Part shown: one piece after another, positions 57,622-64,000 of the stretch
How positions within the stretch are numbered: the first letter of the stretch is position 1
Layout: each line of letters opens with the position of its first letter
NCBI GenBank assembly: GCA_020809705.1
Contig: CP085836.1
Location: 620,001-684,000 of the forward strand
Length of the DNA: 64,000 nucleotides
From: Calonectria ilicicola
Taxonomy: Eukaryota; Ascomycota; Sordariomycetes; Hypocreales; Nectriaceae
Reading direction: 5' to 3'
The notes under the pieces: generated by a model
What the model was told of the DNA's origin: nothing
The model's database searches: none
The model's input: only the letters and a program-made list of their open reading frames with translations
Position numbers and translations under genes: made by a program

Positions 57622-59463
57622 ACGTACACCATAAGCATGCGCCACAAATAAGCATACACCGCACTTTTCACTATACCCCATTTTCAAATCAAGATAAAAA
57701 CACCACAAAGCATTTGATCAATTGGTTCTAATCACTATCCTCTTCATTAGAGGTCTCAATAATCACTTAGCATGTCCTTGAATTATGACCAGTCTTGCCG
57801 CAAGTCCCACAGTGCCTGCCGCCCGGTCGCACCGACTTTCCTCGACCACCACTTTGCAATATTTCTGCCTGTATCTGGGCATTGACTTCCATTTGATCTA
57901 TTGCTTCTCTTGCACTATCTACTGTCATTATCCCTCCATCTTGTAGTCAAGTCCTTTTGGATCTGCGGCGTTTGCTTAATACCTTATTTGCTTGTTCAAG
58001 ATCTTGGATCTTAGCCTTCAATAAGACTATCTTATGCATAACAGCCTTTGTTCCTTTAGAAAGCGACTGTAATGCCTCGATAACAGACTCTGGAGAGGTG
58101 CTTTGAAGCCTTCTAATTTGTCTTTCAAGATACTCAGACTGTGAGCTAGTCTCAGTAACATTCCTTGGAGTCTTTGAGGTCCAAGGGGTAGTAGGCTCAA
58201 CCATCTGATCGAATGGTGTTGGCGTTCGTAGCCGTATATCAAGCTTTGATATAACATTTTCTGCATCTAAAGGATCAAGCCCGGCTCCTCTAAAACCTGC
58301 CTTGATATTGCTTTCTGTCATAACAGCTTGGTGTGCGTTGTGAAAGGCCAGGAAGAAGTCGGCCTTTGAAATGTGGGTTATAGAGCATCTGATCAGATTC
58401 TCTATTTCCTTCCCATATGCTGTTTTTAGCGGCCCAAAGCACGCAATATCAAGTGGCTAAAGTAGATGAGATGAATTGGGCGGCATGCAAAGCGTAATGA
58501 TTTTGTTATCCTTGCAATATTCCTCAAACTTGACCGAATGGTGACTTTCATGCCCATCAAGGACCAGGAGACGATAGCGACCAATTGATCGATTGCTTAT
58601 ATGATAATTAAAGTGCTTTAGCTACTTAAGACCTGTTTTATTATCGGTCCAGCCATTTTAAGTGGTTGCAATAGCCCAATCGCCTGGAAGGTTACTTTCT
58701 TTATACCAATTAGCAAGATGATATTGGCCTGCAGTGATGAGAAATGGCGGGATTGCCCAGCCTCTCGTATTGACCGCTTCAATCACTGTAATCCATTCTC
58801 GATTTCCAGGCTGGACCAATTTCGGGTTTGAACGTCTTTCTGCCCCTGTCACAACAATTCCACTTGTAATAATACCCATTATAAAGCCAGTCTCATCAAA
58901 GTTATACATATCATCTGATCCAATACCATACTTACCCATTACATTAGCCACAAGCCAAAACCAATCACCAATTATCTTTGGATCTTCACATTTAGCTCTC
59001 TTATAATCATATTTACGAAAAAACGTGTTTTAAGCTCTGGTTGTCGCTTAATAAAGTTTGAAGCCCAGCACTTACCAACAGGTTGTGCATTTCGATCAAT
59101 AAGTAATTGATTAGCCATTTCCTCAACACCATGGAGTCTTGGGGGAAATCCTCGAGAATCTAGGTCTAGGATAAACTTGACTATCATCTCTTCTTCTAGA
59201 TCAGATAGCTTGCGTGATGGAGGGACCCAATTGCTTCGAGATTGAATACCTTGTTGCCGGCGACGTAGCCTTTTCTCATCAACTTTATAGATTCTTGCAG
59301 CCTTTCGGATGCTTATTTTTTGGGGACCTCGAAGGGCTTGAAGGGCAAGAAGAGTTTTAGCCTCAATAGTTGGTTGGGACATAGTTGGCTATTGAGAAGC
59401 AATTGATTGAATGGTTTGTGTTGTGTATGAGGGATTTTTGCGGCGCATGCTTATGGTGTACGT
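57622..59463 (-). mobile_element. pogo/Fot-type transposon, well preserved copy
   Basis: An 1842-bp element with inverted repeats ACGTACACCATAAGCATGCG and TA duplications (57,620-57,621 and 59,464-59,465). It carries one transposase gene. Normal composition marks it as much younger than the surrounding hAT DNA. Confidence 0.92.
57767..59382 (-). pseudogene. pogo/Fot-type DDD transposase with one frameshift and four stops
   Basis: The reconstructed length is 538 codons. Domains: N-terminal psq-type helix-turn-helix (KISIRKAARIYKVDEKRLRR), CENP-B-like Tc5 helix-turn-helix (EEEMIVKFILDL...), DDD nuclease with NFDETGF, LVLDGHESHHS and the HLL-stop-PLDIACFGPL motif, a C-terminal coiled coil, and a zinc knuckle C-x2-C-x4-H-x4-C. 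Damage: one T missing from a T run near 59,016-59,021 (frameshift), then TAA 58,660-58,658, TAG 58,624-58,622, TAG 58,459-58,457 and TGA 57,949-57,947. Three are one C-to-T step from CAA, CAG or CGA; the second TAG could be from CAG or TGG. The first three stops occur in the 23-25 kb copy as well. Confidence 0.88.
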
Positions 59464-60069
59464 TAGTATATTTTTTAATTTTAAAAATCAAGCTTATATA
59501 TTAAAAATTTTAAAGCTTAATTTTTTAATAGCTTTATTAATTAGGATTAAAATATAATATATATATTTCTTTAAGGAAATTTATTTACACTTATATAAGC
59601 TTATAGTTAATTTGTAGCTATAGTTATTTAATAAAATTAACTACAAATTAACTACATGCTTATATAAGCTTAAATAAATTTTCTTTAAAGAAAATATATA
59701 TAGTATTTTAATCTTTATTAATAAGGCTATTAGAAAAGAAAGTAGTTAAAATTTTAACTTATAAGACTAATTTTTAAAGATTAAAAATATACTAACTAAT
59801 TACTAACTAAAGGCTAATTTGTAGTTAACTAAATCACAACCTTGATCTCTAGTAATACTATAATTAATAAATTAGTTATAATTAAAATAAATAAGTTATA
59901 TATATATTCATTTAAATAAGAAATAAAATACTAACTTGAAGATATTATTTAAAGTTAAACTAGGATATATAATTAGAGGATTAAAAAATTCTTTATATAT
60001 ATAAAATCTAGTATAACCTTTAGTTAATTTATTGAAACCTAAAAATATATATTAATATATTTAAATTAT

Positions 60070-60280
60070 TTTGGTAAATCGTGGGCTCTACCAGAGGGAG
60101 CTCCAAAGCCACAACGGTGGCAGATACAACTAAGTTTGGCCATATGATTCGCCCGACCAAGATACAATCAACTTATAATAAGGTTGTCCTCATGAAAACT
60201 TAGATAGTTGTACTTAAGATGGCTTCCCTTGTCAAGACCGTGAATCCCAACGCACATCCTTCATCACCCTCAACACGATG
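60070..60280. mobile_element. R2 short element, well preserved copy
   Basis: A 211-bp non-coding unit starting tttggtaaatcgtgg and ending caacacgatg, with a perfect 14-bp duplication tatatttaaattat (60,056-60,069 and 60,281-60,294). It is a normal-composition island inside a hAT relic. Long duplications again suggest retroposition. I could not identify A- and B-box promoters convincingly on either strand. Confidence 0.7.
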
Positions 60281-61022
60281 TATATTTAAATTATAGTAAA
60301 AAATAATATAAATAGAAAATAAAATAAATACTTGTTACCTTATATTTTAATTGAACATTTTCAGAAATATAAGCTAATATAATACCTAAATAGGCATTTT
60401 AATTATTAACAGTCTAAATATTAAAAACTAAGGAAAAAGATCCTAAGAAATTAATATTAACTACTAAATTAAAATTTAGCTTAATTAAGCTATTTTCATA
60501 ATTTTCATTTAAAATATTCTTTATTTTCCACCTATTTATAAGACGTGAATTTCTATAAAATATTAATTATATATTTATTTAAAAAATTAAATATAATAAA
60601 TAAAATAAAAAAGAACTTACTTATTATAATAAGATAATAAATTTGAAAAGGATTTAGAATTTAAAAGCTTAAAAGATAAATTATTTTCTATAAGAAAATA
60701 TAAAATCTTATTTAAAGCTTCTTTTTCTCTAAAATTATTTTCAATTTTTTTAGTCTTTTTAGTTAAATTGAAAAAATCCTTTTTAATATTAGGACTATTA
60801 ATTTCTATAAAGAAACTTAGTTTAAAAATCTAATTAGAAATAATAATAAACTTACTTCTTTTTTTATTTTTTTAGAATTTTTATTTAAAGTAATATTAGG
60901 ATATTTAACTTTATAATACCTAGTTAAATTAAATCCTTAAAGTCTCTTTACATTAGTTATAATAAAATAATTACAACTAAAAAGAAACTAGTATATAATT
61001 TATATATAATTAATGAAAGAGA

Positions 61023-61062
<40 letters not shown>

Positions 61063-62159
61063 AGTATAAGAAAGTTTTATTTACCTTTCTTTAGAAAATT
61101 TAATAGATAATAATAACTTAATAAATAAGCTTTCTTTAATAATATATATTCTAAATTTATTAGGTTCTTTTAATTTAAAATTAGCTTTATTATAAGTTAA
61201 ATTAGAAAAATCAAATATAATAGAATTAGCTAAAATAGAATTATTTTTAATAATAAAAGAAGAAGTTATATTAGTTTTAGAAAAACTATCTTCTTTAAAA
61301 TTATTTTCAGATTTATTATAGTTAAAAGAAGCTATTTTTTAAAAATATAAAAATATAGATTTTTAAATATATAAAAATATAGATTTTTAAATATATAAAA
61401 GATTTTAATATATATAAAAAAGATAATATTGAAAAAAGAAATTAAAAAGAAGAAAGATTATTATATAGAAATATTTAATTTATAATATAATAGTATAATT
61501 TTTAATTTATTTATAATATAATAGTATAATTTTTAATTTATTTATAATATAATAGTATAATATTATAATATGATTTTGAATTAATTTATAATAAATAGTA
61601 TAATTATTTAAGCTATATTATATAGTATGATTTTTATTTAGGCTATTTTAAGGAAATAATTAAATATAAGGAATTTCTTTATTTAAATTATTTTAAAAAA
61701 ATTATAAAATATAAAAAAGTTTATTAAATATAAATTTTTAAATTTAAATATTATTATTAATATATATTTATTTATTTATATTAATTATTATTTTTTATTT
61801 TAATTATTATTTTAAATATATATTATTTTAATTTATATTAATTAATAATATTATTTTTAATATTTATTATTTTTATTTATTTTAATTAATAATATTATTT
61901 TTAATATTTATTATTTATTTTAATTAATATAATTATTAATTTAATTTATAAATTAATTATATAATAATTTTATTCAATTAATTTATTATATATTAAAATT
62001 TTAATTGATTAATTAATTATATATTGTAATTTTAGTTAATTAACTGACTAATTATATTGTAGTTTTAGTTAACTAAAAACTATAGATTGTAGTTTATATT
62101 TTAGTTATAGTTCTTTTTTTAGTTTTAGTTAACTAAATTATAACCTTAACTTTACCTAA

Positions 62160-63685
62160 AAGTCTTTTATATATTTATTAAATATATAAAAAATTAGAAA
62201 ATTTAACAGAAGAATTTTTAGAAAAATCTAAAAAAAACTAAATCTAGTAAGTTTTTTTAAGATATAATTTAATATTTTAAAAGATTTATTTATTAATTAT
62301 TAAATATAGGAATTTTATAAGATTTATTATAATTCTATTATAAAAGGCTTAAAAAATTAAAAAGATATTTTGCTAAAAAGCTAGATTTCCTAGCTATTAG
62401 AAATTATAAGCCTTTTATTTTAGCTATTATTTTAGATCCTAGATTTAAATTAACCTATTTTTAAGAAAATAAATTATTATATTATTATTTGAATATAAAT
62501 AAAGATGTTTTAAATTTATTTAAAACTGAACATAATCGGTTAGTTTTATATATATTTATTATAATTATACAAAAAAAGCTAATTTAAAATAAAATTAAAA
62601 TAAAAAGATATTTAGAAAATCCTAATTTAAATTTATCTTTTAATAAATTAAATGAGGATATTTATAATAGAAACTCTTTTAAATTAAGGTTTAACCCTAA
62701 TTTTAAAAAAGAATTATATATAAAAAGTTTAGATTTTAAAGAAGAATATACTATATATTTAAATGAAAAAGGCTTAAATTTAAAGGTTAGAAATTAACTT
62801 TTTTTATTTATTCTTTTTAATTTAATTTTATTTTATTTTGTATTTATTATATATGAATTTTCTTTTTAAATTAATATATTTAAATATTAGGAAATTAATA
62901 ATACTAGACTTTCTATTTTAAGTATATTAGCTAAGTATTATTTAACTATTCTAATTACTTTTAATTTTATAAAAAGTATTTTTTTATAGAAAATAATATT
63001 ATTCTTAAAAATAGAAATAAACTTTTTAAAAAAGTAGTTAGGTAGTTAATTTTATTAAAAGGTTAAAATTATAATAATATTAGATTTTAAGTTATATAAT
63101 AAAAATGATTTAAAATAAATATATTATATATATTTCCTTTTAAATATATTATTATATTAAATCTAATGTTATTTTAATTATTTTATTATATTAAATTTGT
63201 TATTATTTTAATTATTTTATTATATTAAATCTTTCAATTATTTTATTATATTAAATTTATTATTATTTTAATTTTATTATTTTATTATTTTTAATTTCAT
63301 TATTATTTTAATTATTTTATGATATTAATTTTATAATTTTATTATAATTTTATTATAATTTCATTATTATTTTATTATTATTTTAATTTTATTATTTTAT
63401 TATTGTATTATTTTTATTAATTTTATATTATTTTAATTTTTTATATTAATTTTATTATTATTTTAATTATTTTATTATTATTATTTTAAATATATAATTA
63501 TATTATTTTTATTATTATTTTAAAAAATCAAAATTAAATAACAAATTTAAAAAAAACTACAATTAAACTAAAACTAACCTATAAACTAAAAAAAAACTAT
63601 AACTAAACTACTAACTTAAACTATAATTAGTTAAATTAACTAAAACTAAAAACTAAAACTATAAACTAAAATTATAACCTTACTT
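62160..63685 (+). pseudogene. hAT relic, 3' half
   Basis: Starts aactttacctaaaagtc, continues through the segment aagattatttattaatt..., the attttagatcctagattta region and the dimerisation region (62,890-63,070), and ends in an inverted terminal motif near 63,660-63,682 (ctaaaattataacctta). All frames are broken; some stretches (cctagctattagaaattataag) are only lightly altered. Confidence 0.6.
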
Positions 63686-64000
63686 TTAATAATTAGCTAA
63701 CTTTATAAAAAGTAAGATTAACTAGTTAATTAAAATAAGTTTATTAAAAGTTTCTAATTAATTATTTTTAATTTTTTTAAAATTAATTAAAAGTTAGTTT
63801 TTTAATAAGAGAATTCTTTAAAAGAAATTAATTAATTAAAAGTTTAGATTTTTAATAATAATAAAAAATATCTTTTATTTTAATTTTAAATATATTCTTT
63901 TTAATAAATTATCAAATAATTTTTTATTAAGTTAATTTAATTAAAAATAAAAATATAAATTATTAAAATTATAATTAAAAAATTAGAATTTTTAAAAAAT
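63686..64000. other. AT-rich end of window
   Basis: Decayed repeat fragments (ttaattaaaagttag words seen also near 23,050 and 27,120). No gene. Confidence 0.45.

Larger units (their letters stand above)
57581..59844. mobile_element. hAT-type MITE interrupted by the pogo element
   Basis: Ends CAAGGTTATAATTTGTAG and its inverse (CAAGGTTGTGATTTAG) with 8-bp flanks atctttaa (57,573-57,580) and atctctag (59,845-59,852), which differ by two transitions. Removing the pogo insertion leaves about 422 bp. The hAT relic is continuous across its borders. Confidence 0.7.
55038..62156 (-). pseudogene. hAT relic split by nested insertions
   Basis: Reading right to left: terminal motif (62,127-62,156), leader (61,480-61,740), N-terminal region (60,300-61,420), core (56,810-57,580), then the dimerisation region (about 55,130-55,520). 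It is interrupted by R2 (60,070-60,280), a hAT-type MITE holding a pogo element (57,581-59,844) and R1-long (55,943-56,791). All frames are broken. Confidence 0.65.
20216..64000. other. AT-rich, RIP-decayed transposon compartment
   Basis: Composition changes abruptly near 20,216 to strongly AT-rich, broken only by short islands at 21.1-21.8, 23.3-25.1, 30.4-30.6, 33.0-33.3, 43.4-43.8, 49.3-49.9, 57.6-59.5 and 60.1-60.3 kb. Where a preserved and a decayed copy of the same element can be compared, the differences are overwhelmingly C-to-T and G-to-A, as RIP produces. No intact host gene was found in it. Confidence 0.85.

Overview
The window looks like a piece of a filamentous ascomycete (Pezizomycotina-type) genome. 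Genes carry short introns of 47-68 bp with GTRNGT-like donors and CTAAY-like branch sites. The DNA falls into two compartments: bases 1 to about 20,215 have ordinary composition and hold genes and several young transposons, while about 20,216 to 64,000 are extremely AT-rich. In the AT-rich part old transposon copies differ from better preserved copies almost only by C-to-T and G-to-A changes, the signature of repeat-induced point mutation (RIP). The species cannot be named from sequence alone.

Bases 1-20,215. After the 3' end of a truncated gene comes an apparently intact six-exon gene (2118-5388) encoding a GTPase-like region, a RING finger and a patatin phospholipase domain. A MULE DNA transposon follows (6107-7438; inverted repeats of about 75 bp and a 9-bp target duplication), then a 6.5-kb Helitron-type element (about 7.79-14.33 kb, minus strand). 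The Helitron carries a Rep/helicase gene killed by three in-frame stops and a second, apparently intact spliced gene of 324 codons. Two spliced genes for predicted four-helix membrane proteins lie at 15.2-16.1 kb and 18.4-19.1 kb. Eight copies of a 120-165 bp repeat are scattered here. They begin TGT and end ACA, six have perfect 5-bp target duplications, and one sits inside the MULE. They look like miniature solo LTRs.

Bases 20,216-64,000. Most of this is RIP-decayed hAT transposons in both orientations, with later insertions nested in them: two pogo/Fot-type elements (23,240-25,099 and 57,622-59,463), two pogo-type MITEs of identical length (425 bp), a hAT-type MITE with an 8-bp duplication, and one undamaged 212-bp solo LTR. 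The least expected content is a set of short elements flanked by 14-19 bp target duplications, as made by target-primed reverse transcription. They are a SINE-like family (R1), a 211-bp family (R2), and a 632-740 bp unit carrying one unknown small protein gene with a conserved hairpin leader. That unit has two readable copies in opposite orientations and two RIP-decayed leader copies. This mobile orphan gene is the best candidate for something undescribed.

Nesting gives relative ages: hAT relics are oldest, R1, R2 and the orphan-gene unit landed inside them, and the pogo element, its MITE and the solo LTR are among the youngest. All spliced models were derived by eye from frame and splice-site continuity; no searches were run.
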